Shown here: positions 26,821 through 35,545 of the stretch, in pieces | Layout of the letters: each line of letters starts with the position of its first letter | Numbering within the stretch: position 1 is the stretch's first letter | NCBI GenBank assembly: GCA_003194445.1 | Contig: PQXF01000010.1 | Span: forward strand, 1 to 40,371 | DNA length: 40,371 bases | From: Candidatus Methanogaster sp. | GTDB lineage: Archaea; Halobacteriota; Methanosarcinia; Methanosarcinales; Methanogasteraceae | Direction: 5' to 3' | Made by a program: the position numbers and the translations under genes | The notes under the pieces: model-generated | What the model was told of the DNA's origin: nothing | The model's database searches: none | Seen by the model: the letters and a program-made list of their open reading frames with translations, nothing else

Positions 26821-27231
26821 TTACTCACCGAGCCGGCTCACCATCTTAACAGCAGCCTCGACTGCACGCTTCGCATAATCCACCCGCTGATGCGCTTCCA
26901 TGCGAGTCATCTTTGGACCTGATATGCCAAGTGTGACCGGTTTTCCAAATTCGAGCGAGAGGTCCGTGATCTTCCTTGCTGCATGTTGCACCACGATCTC
27001 ATCGTGTCCGGTTGCACCTTCGATCACACAACCGATCGTCACCACCGCATCGATTCCCTCGTCAGATACGAGTTTCTTGATCGCAAGCGGCATGTCGTAC
27101 ACTCCGGGGACCATGACCGTCCGGGCGACCTCCGCACCAAGAAACGTTGCATGTTCTCGCCCAAGGAGTTCCATCTGGTAGGTCAGATCACGATTGAACT
27201 CAGATACTACAAATCCCAATCGAATAGCCAT
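26821..27231 (-). CDS. ribH: 6,7-dimethyl-8-ribityllumazine synthase
   Basis: Penultimate enzyme of riboflavin synthesis: condenses 5-amino-6-ribitylaminouracil with dihydroxybutanone phosphate. Family marks are GFVVSEFNRD, VPGVYDMPLAIKKL, and TIGCVIEGATGHDE with the catalytic histidine, then GISGPKMTRMEAHQRVD. At 136 residues it has the short archaeal form. ATG 27231 has GGAG upstream on the minus strand; a TTG at 27240 is less likely. It stands alone. The supply of flavin links loosely to the flavoproteins elsewhere in the window. Confidence 0.93.
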   Translation of the reverse strand: MAIRLGFVVSEFNRDLTYQMELLGREHATFLGAEVARTVMVPGVYDMPLAIKKLVSDEGIDAVVTIGCVIEGATGHDEIVVQHAARKITDLSLEFGKPVTLGISGPKMTRMEAHQRVDYAKRAVEAAVKMVSRLGE

Positions 27232-27480
27232 ATATATCAATCTCCATCTAAAAGTTTAAAAATAAGAAACGGAATTCGAGAAAGTGTATTTTGAGGGGAT
27301 GGATGGCTGAATGAATTCAAACAACCTGTAACTGATTTCCCGAATTCCATGATTATAGTTCTGGACCCGAATGGTAGATAAATGTTAGGGTTCGCGACAT
27401 CAGCCCCGAACCGAAACTGCGTAATGAAACCTGGGCAAACTCGATTACACAAGTGTTCTGAAATTTTTATCATGTATGCA

Positions 27481-27508
27481 GTAGTTCCGAAACCCCCTAC
27501 TTCCGAAC
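27481..27508 (-). promoter_or_regulatory. Tandem TTCGGAA half-sites, distal block
   Basis: On the minus strand this block holds two 11-mers, TTCGGAAGTAG and TTCGGAACTAC, 16 bp apart centre to centre. The same pair, in the opposite orientation, is at 27653-27679. The two blocks therefore flank a 144-bp AT-rich stretch that includes a TATA-like CTTATATCG (27622-27630). The remainder of 27232-27683 shows no gene. Confidence 0.45.
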
Positions 27509-27652
27509 GAGAAAGACCTATGAAAGACAGTTTCACATAACTCCAAATAGCTTTTGAGCTTCAATCTGATAATATCTTGATAAAGTTTAGCCCATTCTTG
27601 ATAATCTCTCTAAAAGAACCATTCTTATATCGTATTTACATGGCAATCTCTA

Positions 27653-27679
27653 TTCGGAACTACACCCGTTCGGAAGTAC
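27653..27679 (+). promoter_or_regulatory. Tandem TTCGGAA half-sites at the Lrp-type gene start
   Basis: TTCGGAACTAC (27653-27663) and TTCGGAAGTAC (27669-27679) are spaced by ACCCG and end 4 bases before ATG 27684. With a TATA-like CTTATATCG at 27622-27630, transcription would begin near 27652, directly at this block, a good place for repression. Since the gene codes for an Lrp-type DNA-binding domain, autoregulation is a reasonable guess. Confidence 0.5.
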
Positions 27680-27683
27680 TGGT

Positions 27684-28166
27684 ATGGCGAACCAACATGC
27701 AATGATGGACGATCTCGATTGCTCGATTCTCTGTCACCTCTGCAAGAATAGCAGGGCAAGTACTACAGCGATCGCGCAGAAACTGGGGGGTTGCACCTCG
27801 ACGGTGCATAATCAAATCAATCGGCTGAAAGAGTCGGGAATCATCGAGCGGTTCAGTCATCCTCGATCCGGCGGCTGTCGGGCAGAACGTCACAGCATAT
27901 ATCGGGATCAATATCGAATCCGCGGAGAAATCGCAGTCATCAACCATAGCACAATCGAGGCAATACTAACAGCAACCGTGCATCTGCTCGGAGGGTCGTT
28001 TATACTGATTATATACGAGGCTTACACCCGTACGTTCCAGAGAAACCTTCTGATTCTTTCCATTGGAATGTTTGTCTTCATATTCGGAGCGATTTCGACA
28101 TATTTGACGAACTGGTGCTATCAGACTATATTTAGGAACCGATGGAACGTACAATTGCATTGCTGA
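27684..28166 (+). pseudogene. Frameshifted Lrp/AsnC-type regulator joined to a membrane segment
   Basis: Codons from 27684 give an AsnC/Lrp helix-turn-helix: MDDLDCSILCHLCKNSRAST, TAIAQKLGGCTSTVHNQINRLKESGIIERF. The expected continuation SVILDPAAVGQNVTAYIGIN is present but in another frame, starting near 27853, and stops at 27969. The original frame runs on as a 160-residue ORF and from about residue 95 encodes two membrane helices (TATVHLLGGSFILIIYEAY; LLILSIGMFVFIFGAIS). So either a regulator has been broken by an indel, or the N-terminal HTH now forms a novel HTH-membrane fusion. I consider a pseudogene more likely. Confidence 0.6.
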
Positions 28167-28749
28167 TCGGAATACCGGGCATTCTGGCTATGCTGTACTC
28201 GACTATCAGGTCATGACCATCATGGGTGGCGATTACCACAAACCGGATCGGTACTCATCGTTTGCCAGAAACTGGAAACTGATCGGGATAACATTCAGGA
28301 AAAGATGGCATAAGGGCAATATTCAGGATAAGGTACTCTGGCGCGTACTCGGAAAGGATCAGTAAGTCAGAGCGCGGGGACGCAATCATCCGCAATGCCT
28401 GCTGTGAAGCCGGACTGCTGGATGGAGGGATGCTGCAAGAGTGAACTTGGTAGTGCGACTGCGACACCACTGGCAACGATCGAACTGATGTACCTACTCT
28501 CTGGCACACGTGCAGAACTGCGCAACATAAATGGAAAACCTGTGATGAGACTCGTGGACTGCTCATACTCTGATGTGCTTGCGGGCTTATGGGCAAGCCC
28601 CAATAAATAACTTCTCTGAAAGCTCTCCGATGTTCACTTTAGCTTTAGCGTTAATTGAGACCCTCAAAGTCTCCGGATCCTCGTCTGACTGGTGATTGAC
28701 TTTATTAACATTCTCAAAAATCGCATTGGTCTCAGGAATCTTCTTAATA
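28167..28749. other. Decayed region without a recognisable gene
   Basis: Frames at about 28222-28365 (MGGDYHKPDRYSSFARNWKL...) and 28395-28610 (MPAVKPDCWMEGCCKSE...) are open and GC-balanced like real genes, but neither resembles a family I know and neither has a ribosome-binding site. They may be remains of the gene(s) that once followed the Lrp-type regulator. From 28610 the sequence is AT-rich and shows nothing until the inverted-repeat element at 28750. Confidence 0.35.
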
Positions 28750-28860
28750 CTACTTTGTCAGATTAACCACCCATTCAGGCGCATGATGTTGGTTTTTTTC
28801 CAAACGGTTTGAGGTCATGCCACCACCCTCCGTTGATTTGTCTGTAATGTGACAAAGTAG
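28750..28860. mobile_element. 111-bp MITE-like element with terminal inverted repeats
   Basis: CTACTTTGTCAGATTA (28750-28765) is inverted-repeated by TAATGTGACAAAGTAG (28845-28860), 15 of 16 bases. The 79-bp interior has no coding capacity but contains CATGATGTTGG and CGGTTTGAGGTCATGCC. The layout matches a miniature inverted-repeat element. I could not see an obvious target-site duplication. It lies between the decayed region and the 3' end of the P-type ATPase gene. Confidence 0.55.
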
Positions 28861-28909
28861 GACTGAGATGATCCGACGTTCTCAGAAAATGATAAAACAT
28901 CTCCCACAG

Positions 28910-31681
28910 TCAGTCGCCACGCCGCCTCCGAAATCGTTTCGTCACCCACTTCTCAATCTCGATTACGAAAAATCCGGGAAGCGCAAAGAGGATTATGAGC
29001 CCCCACCAGTCAAGCGGCAGAGATTCCGTTCCGAGAATGGCATGTCCGATCGGATGGTAGACGATTGTAAGCTGTGTTATAATAGTGATTGCGATACCTG
29101 CAAGTAGCCACCTGTTCGAGAACGGGTTGAACGTGAATGCGGACTCTGTGATCGATCGCGCAGTGATGACGTAGCAGAGGTGTAGCAGCACCACAGTTGT
29201 GAATGCAGCAGTCTGTGCCGGTCTAAGGAGCTCTGCAAGATCTGCGCCCACCACCAGGTTTCCATTGATTATATGCATCCCGTGATAGTAATACATCGCA
29301 AATCCTGCTATCGCCATCACAATAGAGATGAGCCCGACCTTCCGGAAGAACGGGGGATCGGTTATCCGTTCATCATGATCTCTCGGAGGTTTTTTTAGCA
29401 GATCCTTCTCCATCGGTTCCATGATGAGCGGTAGTGCCAGCGCTACCGCATCGAATAGATTGATCCAGAGTATCTGCATAGGTTCGAGCGGAAGGCAATC
29501 CCGGAAGAGTATCAGGAACGGGGCAAGCAGTATAGCCCCTATAACCAGCAGTGCCTGTCCGCCATTTGTCGGAAGCGTGTACAGAATGACTTTTTTGATG
29601 TTATTGTAGACATGTCTCCCCTCTTCTACAGCAGCAACGATCGTTGCGAAGTTGTCATCAGCAAGGATCATGTCTGATGCTTCCTTGCTCACCTCGGTTC
29701 CTGTGATCCCCATCGCAATCCCGATGTCAGCGGCTTTGAGCGCAGGCGCATCATTGACGCCGTCGCCAGTGACCGCAACAACCTCTCCGTGCTTCTGCAG
29801 CGCCTTTACGATCCTGAACTTGTGTTCGGGCAGTGCCCGCGCATACACGGACACATCCTCAACCACCTCATAGAGTTCATCGTCGCTCATCCGCGACAGG
29901 TCATCTCCGGTGAGTGCGCGCTCTGTATCGGTTCCGATTCCGAGTTTGCCCGCGATCGCTTTTGCGGTCGTTACATGATCCCCTGTAACCATCGCAACCC
30001 GTATCCCGGCACTCTTGCACATCCGCACCCCGTCTACCGCCTCATCCCTCGGCGGATCGATCATGCCCTCGATCCCGAGAAACGTCAAATCCGTAAGATC
30101 GTTTCGATCGATCGAGATCCTGTCCGGAGGCACCACTTTGTACGCCATGGCAAGCAGCCGGAGTGCTTCTTCTGCCATCTCCTCCGCCTTTTCAAGTATA
30201 ACCCTCCTATCTATCGGTTCGATGCTACCGTCCGTCATCCGGGTCCCGCACATCCCGATAACCCGCTCAGGTGAGCCCTTCACATAGATAATGCGCTCTC
30301 CGTTCCTCTCGTGGAGCGTAGCCATATACTGCTGCTCCGAATCAAACGGCACCTCATCCAGCCGCTGTATTGATCCGCCCTGCGTCGATCCCGCATCCTC
30401 TTTGATCTCCTCGATTCCTGCTTTCATCGCGGATACGAGAAGCGCGCCTTCGGTCGGATCCCCGATGACGGCGTGCCCGTCCTCTCCGACTACCTTAGCG
30501 TTGTTGCAGAAATAACCCACCTTCAGCGTCCCGATCATCTCTTCGCTCATCCGAGATGGTGTAAACTCGCCTTCCGGCTTGTATCCCACCCCGCTCACCA
30601 TATAATCCGTTCCCCCGCTGTATATCCGCGATACAGTCATCTGGTTCTTAGTAAGCGTGCCAGTCTTATCAGAGCAGATCACAGTGGTGCACCCGAGTGT
30701 CTCCGCGGCAGGTAGCCTTTTTACGATCGAATCTTTGCGCGCCATCGCGGTCACACCGATCGCCAGAGCCATCGTCATCACCGCAGGCAACCCCTCTGGT
30801 ATCGCAGCGACTGCAAGCGAGACGGACGCGAGAAACGCGTAGACTATACTGTACTCAAACCATATCGCCAGCGCAAAGTTAAGAATGGTGATCGCGAGTA
30901 TTGCAACGATCAAGAATCTGGTAAACTCTTCCATCTTCCTCGTAAGTGGAGTTGTTATCTTTTCAGTCTCTTTTATCAGTTTCGCGATCCTTCCAATCTC
31001 TGTATGCTCACCGGTTCCGACAACAGTCCCTTGACCCACCCCTTTCGTCACAAACGTGCCACTGAATACCATGCATCTCTGATCAGCAATCGTCCCCGAT
31101 CCCGCGATCGGGTCAGTATGCTTGGTCACAGGCACGGATTCACCTGTGATCGCTGCCTCGTCCGCGCTCATATTCTTTGTGTGAAAGAGCCGCATATCCG
31201 CAGGAACCTTGTCGCCGCCTTCGAGGATCACCACATCCCCGGGAACCAGTTCCAACGCCTGTATGACTACCTCTCTGCCGTCCCGTACCACTGTCGCATT
31301 CGGCACCATCATCTTCAGAAGTGCCTCGGCCGATGCCTCGGCTCTCCCCTCCTGGATATACCCGATGATCGTGTTTGCGATGACCACAGCAACGATGACC
31401 GCCGTATCCATCCACATATCAGCACCCGCCCAGAGACTGAGAGCGCTGGTTATTGCGGCGGAAGCGAGCAGGATATATATTAAGGGGCTCCCAAACTGCA
31501 TCAAAAACCGGACAAGCGCGCTTCGCTTCTTAAATGTCAGTTCGTTGTATCCATAGCGCTCAAGTCTTGCTTTTGACTCCTCTGATGTTAGCCCTGCCTC
31601 TCCTGACCCAAGGGTTTCAAAGACCTGTTCCGCGGTCAGTCTATACCATGCGGTTTCGTTCGGTGATTCGGATTTGTTCAT
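28910..31681 (-). CDS. Type II cation-transporting P-type ATPase (Ca2+-ATPase-like)
   Basis: A complete 923-residue P-type ATPase. An N-terminal cation-ATPase domain (YRLTAEQVFETLGSGEAGLT) is followed by actuator motif TGES at 179-182, M4 motif PEGLP at 295-299 (typical of P2-type Ca2+ or Na+ pumps), phosphorylation site DKTGT with Asp338, the nucleotide-binding domain with KGSPERV, TGDH and hinge GDGVNDAP, and C-terminal membrane segments including LWINLFDAVALALPL. It would export a cation, most likely calcium, from the cytoplasm. Start ATG 31681 has GAGGATG upstream. The gene stands alone; the 232 bases between it and the reductase gene hold nothing clear. Confidence 0.93.
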   Translation of the reverse strand: MNKSESPNETAWYRLTAEQVFETLGSGEAGLTSEESKARLERYGYNELTFKKRSALVRFLMQFGSPLIYILLASAAITSALSLWAGADMWMDTAVIVAVVIANTIIGYIQEGRAEASAEALLKMMVPNATVVRDGREVVIQALELVPGDVVILEGGDKVPADMRLFHTKNMSADEAAITGESVPVTKHTDPIAGSGTIADQRCMVFSGTFVTKGVGQGTVVGTGEHTEIGRIAKLIKETEKITTPLTRKMEEFTRFLIVAILAITILNFALAIWFEYSIVYAFLASVSLAVAAIPEGLPAVMTMALAIGVTAMARKDSIVKRLPAAETLGCTTVICSDKTGTLTKNQMTVSRIYSGGTDYMVSGVGYKPEGEFTPSRMSEEMIGTLKVGYFCNNAKVVGEDGHAVIGDPTEGALLVSAMKAGIEEIKEDAGSTQGGSIQRLDEVPFDSEQQYMATLHERNGERIIYVKGSPERVIGMCGTRMTDGSIEPIDRRVILEKAEEMAEEALRLLAMAYKVVPPDRISIDRNDLTDLTFLGIEGMIDPPRDEAVDGVRMCKSAGIRVAMVTGDHVTTAKAIAGKLGIGTDTERALTGDDLSRMSDDELYEVVEDVSVYARALPEHKFRIVKALQKHGEVVAVTGDGVNDAPALKAADIGIAMGITGTEVSKEASDMILADDNFATIVAAVEEGRHVYNNIKKVILYTLPTNGGQALLVIGAILLAPFLILFRDCLPLEPMQILWINLFDAVALALPLIMEPMEKDLLKKPPRDHDERITDPPFFRKVGLISIVMAIAGFAMYYYHGMHIINGNLVVGADLAELLRPAQTAAFTTVVLLHLCYVITARSITESAFTFNPFSNRWLLAGIAITIITQLTIVYHPIGHAILGTESLPLDWWGLIILFALPGFFVIEIEKWVTKRFRRRRGD

Positions 31682-31913
31682 CGTAACACATCCTCAAGCG
31701 TGTAATTGATCGCCAAGAGCGATCCGCCGATGCCCCCGCCAGCATGGCAGGACATTAAAGCAAAACATCCTTCGCCCATGTATACTCCCGTGTATTATCT
31801 GCCAATAAACCGCATCACAAGGATTATCTTCTATTTCCGAATATTTAAAGATGCAGGTGGCGCGGCTGCCATTACATGGATCGCAGCAAGACACCGCCCC
31901 CGCCCGACCCCAA

Positions 31914-33098
31914 TCACACAAACATCTTCCTGAGACTCCAGAGTGTCTTCGGGTTCTTCTTGATCAGTGCGACCAGCAGTCCGAAGAGGTCCATCGTGGT
32001 AAAATCAAGACCATCGACAGAATGCGCAAGCTTGTTAAGATCGTCATCCGTAAGTGATACGAAACGATCCTTGACAGCAAGCGACCGGTTCAATCTCTTT
32101 CCGAAATCCTCCATCCAGCCGGCGTCGTATTCCTGCAATCTCTCCAAAGAGACATCCCCCTCCGCAATCGCACTGGCAGCAATGTCCCCTGCGATGCTTC
32201 CTGCATCCATCGCATTGGCGATACCGCCGCCTGTGAGCGGATCGACCTGATGCGCGGCATCGCCTACCAGCATCAAGCCGTTTGCAACCGTCCGTTCGAT
32301 CGGTCCGGATGCTGGCTCGCCGCCGACCACGAGTTCGATGATCTTGCCATCGGGGTAGCGAGTCCTGACAAAGTCCTGCAGCAGATCGATCGGACGTTTT
32401 CCCGGGCTGCATGCATTTCCGCCGATCCCGATCCCGACATTTGCGCACCGGTTGCCCTTTGGGAAGACCCATAGGTACCCCAACGGCGCTACCGCACTGC
32501 CAAGGTGGAATTCGCAGCGATCCTGATCGACATCGATGTCTGCCACAATGAACTGTGCGCAGGTATTAATGTCAGAGGGTTTGAGTGTGGTGTCGATGCC
32601 TGCCCACCGCCCGATCCGGGATTCGATGCCGTCCGCACCAATAACGATATCAGAACGGATCTCCACTTTCGAGCCGAAGTGCATTGCGGTGATGCCTTTC
32701 ACATACTCATCTTCCATGATCAGACCTGTTGCCCGCGTCTTGACCTGCACATCTGCTCCGGCAATCGCCGCGGCATCGGCAAGCGCACGGTCAAAGAGTT
32801 TGCGCTCGAGCACGTACCCAACCTCGCTTCCTGAAACATCCTCTGATAGTTCGACACTGGTGCCGTCCGGAGCAAAGATCCGTGAACCCTTGACTTCAGC
32901 CGCAATCCATCGATCATCCGGTTCTATATGCCTCTTGATCCTGGGTTTCGCAACACCCTCTGCGCACCTGACCGGATCCCCAATCTCCTGGCGCTTCTCG
33001 ATCATCAGCACGTCGCATCCGCGCATAGCAGCAGTCTTTGCAGTGACTGAGCCGGCAGGTCCTGCGCCAACAACGATGATATCGTATTTATCCCTCAT
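31914..33098 (-). CDS. Geranylgeranyl reductase family flavoprotein
   Basis: FAD-dependent reductase of the digeranylgeranylglycerophospholipid reductase family, which saturates the isoprenoid chains of archaeal membrane lipids. 394 residues. FAD motif GAGPAGSVTAKTAA begins at residue 11, the family signature CAEGV follows (EIGDPVRCAEGVAKPRI), then IGADGIESRIGRWAG and the second FAD contact LMLVGDAAHQVDPLTGGGI. Its ATG overlaps the stop of the ferredoxin gene (ATGA), which presumably supplies the electrons, and gatE precedes that, so the three form an operon. Confidence 0.92.
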   Translation of the reverse strand: MRDKYDIIVVGAGPAGSVTAKTAAMRGCDVLMIEKRQEIGDPVRCAEGVAKPRIKRHIEPDDRWIAAEVKGSRIFAPDGTSVELSEDVSGSEVGYVLERKLFDRALADAAAIAGADVQVKTRATGLIMEDEYVKGITAMHFGSKVEIRSDIVIGADGIESRIGRWAGIDTTLKPSDINTCAQFIVADIDVDQDRCEFHLGSAVAPLGYLWVFPKGNRCANVGIGIGGNACSPGKRPIDLLQDFVRTRYPDGKIIELVVGGEPASGPIERTVANGLMLVGDAAHQVDPLTGGGIANAMDAGSIAGDIAASAIAEGDVSLERLQEYDAGWMEDFGKRLNRSLAVKDRFVSLTDDDLNKLAHSVDGLDFTTMDLFGLLVALIKKNPKTLWSLRKMFV

Positions 33099-33265
33099 TT
33101 TAGCACCTCAATAGCCCCGATCGGGCATATTCTGGCACATGCCCCGCATTCAGTGCAAGTATCTGCAATCTCGATCCACGTCTCTATGAGTTCGATCGCG
33201 CCTACCGGGCAGACCGAGACACATGCGCCGCAGTATCCGCATTTGTACCGATTAACGCTGATTAT
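33095..33265 (-). CDS. 2[4Fe-4S] ferredoxin with a probable AUA start
   Basis: A 56-residue ferredoxin with two complete motifs, CGYCGACVSVCP and CTECGACARICP, the likely electron donor of the geranylgeranyl reductase. It is missed by standard start rules: no ATG, GTG or TTG exists upstream of the first cluster. The frame begins at ATA (33265-33263) with GGGAGGAG 5 nt before it, and this ATA overlaps the gatE stop as ATAA. Related genes start with a Met-Ile/Leu-x-VN-R-x-KCGYCG pattern, so ATA is at the right place. A change of an ancestral ATGA into ATAA would keep the gatE stop while turning the start into AUA. Confidence 0.8.
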   Translation of the reverse strand: MISVNRYKCGYCGACVSVCPVGAIELIETWIEIADTCTECGACARICPIGAIEVLK

Positions 33266-35148
33266 GATAACTCCTCCCTGATCTTTTCCGTAAGTATCCT
33301 GCTGATTAATTTGCCGTCCGCCTTGCCACGCAGGTTCTGCATCGCAACACCCATCAGCGGACCAACCGCATCCATTCCGCGTTCGCGGACAAAATCACTC
33401 CGCTCCACAACAATCCTTGCAATAGTATCTGTAATCTCCGCATCATCTATGCCGACGATGCCGATGCTCTCTGCTACGGCTGCAACCGGGTGGTCTGGCT
33501 GATCTGCAAGCACGCGCAATATCTCGATAATTCCCTCTTTCGCAATCGTATTATCCGCTACCAGACCGAACAGCTCTAAAAAATGTCTATCCGAAAATTC
33601 CCCGATCCGGACACCATCTTTTCGGAGTTCGGTCAGGGTTGCGGTCAGTGTCCGCACCACAAGAGCAGCATCCACGTCCACCGAGCCCATGACCCCCTCA
33701 AAGACATCCAGATATCTGGAATACACCATCTTTTGTGCCAGATCCTCTGAAAGATCATATTCCCTGACGTAACGATCCTTTTTGTCAGCTAGTAACTCAG
33801 GGATTAAAATACCCTCGATTCTGCCGGATATCGGAACCGGCGGAACATCGGTCTCCGGATACATCCGTGCAGCACCCGGAAGCGGTCGTAGATATGCGCT
33901 GACACCATCGGGAAGCATCTTTCGAGTCTCCTCGGGAATTCCTATGAGTGCCTGCTCTGCTCTTTCGGAGACCGCTTCTATCGCATTCGCTGCCCGATCG
34001 CGGAGATCGGCAACGATTACCACGCAATCATCAGTCTCTGCGCCCACGAAATCCCGGAGCGCGCCGACCTCGGCATCGGTTACTCCATAAGCAGGCAACT
34101 CATCGGTGTGGAATATCCCGCCAACGCCTGCTTTCTTTGCATGATCCGAAAACTCGGATCCAAGACGGCGGTCTGGCTGGATCTCTGCTCCGACCATGCC
34201 CCCGAATCCATGCAGGCGTAATGCAAGCACGCAACCATTCTTAATTGCACGCTTGATGACCGCTGACTCAGTGTTCTCAAAGATGTGCGTCACGTTCGCA
34301 GTCTCGCCGACGGTTGCGCCCCTCTTCTTAAGTTCCTCCCGGATATCAAGCAGTCTGACCTGGCGGAGTGCTTCGTACATAACGATGGTCTCGATCAGGT
34401 CGAGTTCCTGAACTCCCTTGATCTCGACCCTTGCGCCCTCTGCAATCGAGATGTTCACATCCTGCCTGATCGTGCCGATCCCGCGCTTGACCGCACCGGT
34501 TGACCGAAGAATCATCCCGATCTGCTCGGCAGTCTCTCTTGCGTGCGCGGGCGAGACGATGTCAGGCGCGGTGCCGATCTCGACCAATGGTATCCCGAGC
34601 CGGTCGAGTGAGAAGACGACTGTATCCGCTTCTTCCCCAACCCGCTGGGCAGCGTCCTCTTCAAGGCAGAGCACATCCACGCCGACCCTGCCTTCCGATG
34701 TCTCGAGGTAACCATCGGTTGCGGCAAGCGATGTGCGCTGGAATCCGGCAGTGTTCGAGCCGTCGATCACGATCTTTCGCATGGTATGAAGCTCGTCGAC
34801 CGGCTGCATGTTTAAGAGGCGGGTGGTCATGAGCGTGGTATCGATCGCTTCCTCGTTTAATTCCCGCGGCGGCTCTTCATCGTTCTCGACGAGACAGGTA
34901 CTCGGATATGCCTTGTACCTGAATTTGCGGATTACTTTCGCCTCTTCGAGTGCTGCCCGGTCGGTCTCACCCATCTCACTCTGCGTCGGTCGCAGGTACC
35001 TGTAAAACTCGTAATCCGAGTCATCTGTGTCCCGGAGCAGTGTCGGGCATCTGCAGAAGAGTTTATGTTTGGTGTTTAGTTGCTGGTGGATCTCCAGCCC
35101 GGCTTTCAGCCCGAGTGTTTTATAATCGAGATTCGGGGTGCTGGTCAT
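33262..35148 (-). CDS. gatE: Glu-tRNA(Gln) amidotransferase subunit E
   Basis: tRNA-binding, kinase-like subunit of archaeal GatDE, which converts Glu-tRNA(Gln) to Gln-tRNA(Gln); 628 residues, the usual length. Start LDYKTLGLKAGLEIHQQLNTKHKLFCRCP, zinc-related cysteines (CRCP), GLEIHQQL and RQDVNISIAEGARVEIKGVQELD are diagnostic of GatB/GatE. The GatE-specific AspRS-like insertion (HGFGGMVG, FHTDELPAYG) and C-terminal YqeY-like helical tail (MDAVGPLMGVAMQNLRGKADGK) are present. The partner gatD is not in this window. A TATA box just upstream would give a nearly leaderless mRNA. Downstream ferredoxin is coupled by an ATAA overlap. Confidence 0.96.
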   Translation of the reverse strand: MTSTPNLDYKTLGLKAGLEIHQQLNTKHKLFCRCPTLLRDTDDSDYEFYRYLRPTQSEMGETDRAALEEAKVIRKFRYKAYPSTCLVENDEEPPRELNEEAIDTTLMTTRLLNMQPVDELHTMRKIVIDGSNTAGFQRTSLAATDGYLETSEGRVGVDVLCLEEDAAQRVGEEADTVVFSLDRLGIPLVEIGTAPDIVSPAHARETAEQIGMILRSTGAVKRGIGTIRQDVNISIAEGARVEIKGVQELDLIETIVMYEALRQVRLLDIREELKKRGATVGETANVTHIFENTESAVIKRAIKNGCVLALRLHGFGGMVGAEIQPDRRLGSEFSDHAKKAGVGGIFHTDELPAYGVTDAEVGALRDFVGAETDDCVVIVADLRDRAANAIEAVSERAEQALIGIPEETRKMLPDGVSAYLRPLPGAARMYPETDVPPVPISGRIEGILIPELLADKKDRYVREYDLSEDLAQKMVYSRYLDVFEGVMGSVDVDAALVVRTLTATLTELRKDGVRIGEFSDRHFLELFGLVADNTIAKEGIIEILRVLADQPDHPVAAVAESIGIVGIDDAEITDTIARIVVERSDFVRERGMDAVGPLMGVAMQNLRGKADGKLISRILTEKIREELS

Positions 35149-35168
35149 CTCTCTTGAATGGATCGTTT

Positions 35169-35182
35169 TGGTATATATTTGT
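35169..35182 (-). promoter_or_regulatory. TATA box of the gatE operon
   Basis: On the minus strand AACAAATATATACC precedes the gatE ATG (35148) by about 25 bases, the normal distance from TATA box to transcription start in archaea. The mRNA would be leaderless or nearly so, in keeping with the lack of a Shine-Dalgarno sequence. Confidence 0.55.
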
Positions 35183-35239
35183 TATCGCAGGCTCGCATCT
35201 ATGGACTCCCAAACAAGTAAGATACCCTGTATATATCTT

Positions 35240-35281
35240 GAAGCCCCATCCGCGCCACCCCGCTCTGAAGAGCGGGGCATC
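35240..35281 (+). repeat. Dispersed hairpin repeat, terminal part, copy C
   Basis: GAAGCCCCATCCGCGCCA followed by a perfect hairpin CCCCGCTC-TGAA-GAGCGGGG (35258-35277) and CATC. It is the same terminal motif as at 18237 and 16373, but lacks the ~150 bp that precede it there. It sits in the divergent space between gatE and the toxin pair. IS200/IS605 right ends and TnpB guide-RNA ends look like this; no tnpB is near. Confidence 0.6.
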
Positions 35282-35392
35282 CGCGGGAGGATATGGGGTG
35301 GGATGGTGTATGTTCGTCAATGCTAGCATAGAGTTCGATTATCGTTTTCGCATGTTTGCAGTGACAGAATACACGAAGCCATATACACCCCG

Positions 35393-35545
35393 TTATCCGA
35401 CGTGCGTACCGATCTTCTGTTTTTGCAAATCGCCATATTTTTCTTTGAGTTCACAGAGAAATCCTTCGCGATCAGATAAATACTCTTCACTCAACTCTTT
35501 ACGAATTTTTCGCTGAAATTCCACAGCATCAAATTTCTTTTTCAT
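35393..35545 (-). CDS. Small antitoxin-like protein after a PIN gene
   Basis: A 50-residue charged helical protein (MKKKFDAVEFQRKIRKELSE, ending KQKIGTHVG). It starts at ATG 35545 with GGGAGG 7 nt upstream and overlaps the end of the PIN toxin gene by 17 bases in another frame. Overlap and size fit an antitoxin, although here it follows rather than precedes the toxin. It is missing from simple ORF lists because of its size. Confidence 0.55.
   Translation of the reverse strand: MKKKFDAVEFQRKIRKELSEEYLSDREGFLCELKEKYGDLQKQKIGTHVG

Noticed and set aside
28395-28610. 71-codon frame in the decayed region
   Set aside because: No start signal and no similarity; mentioned only as part of the unexplained stretch.
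31694-31921. 75-codon frames on both strands between the P-type ATPase and the reductase
   Set aside because: Both overlap each other and the end of the reductase gene, and have no coding features.
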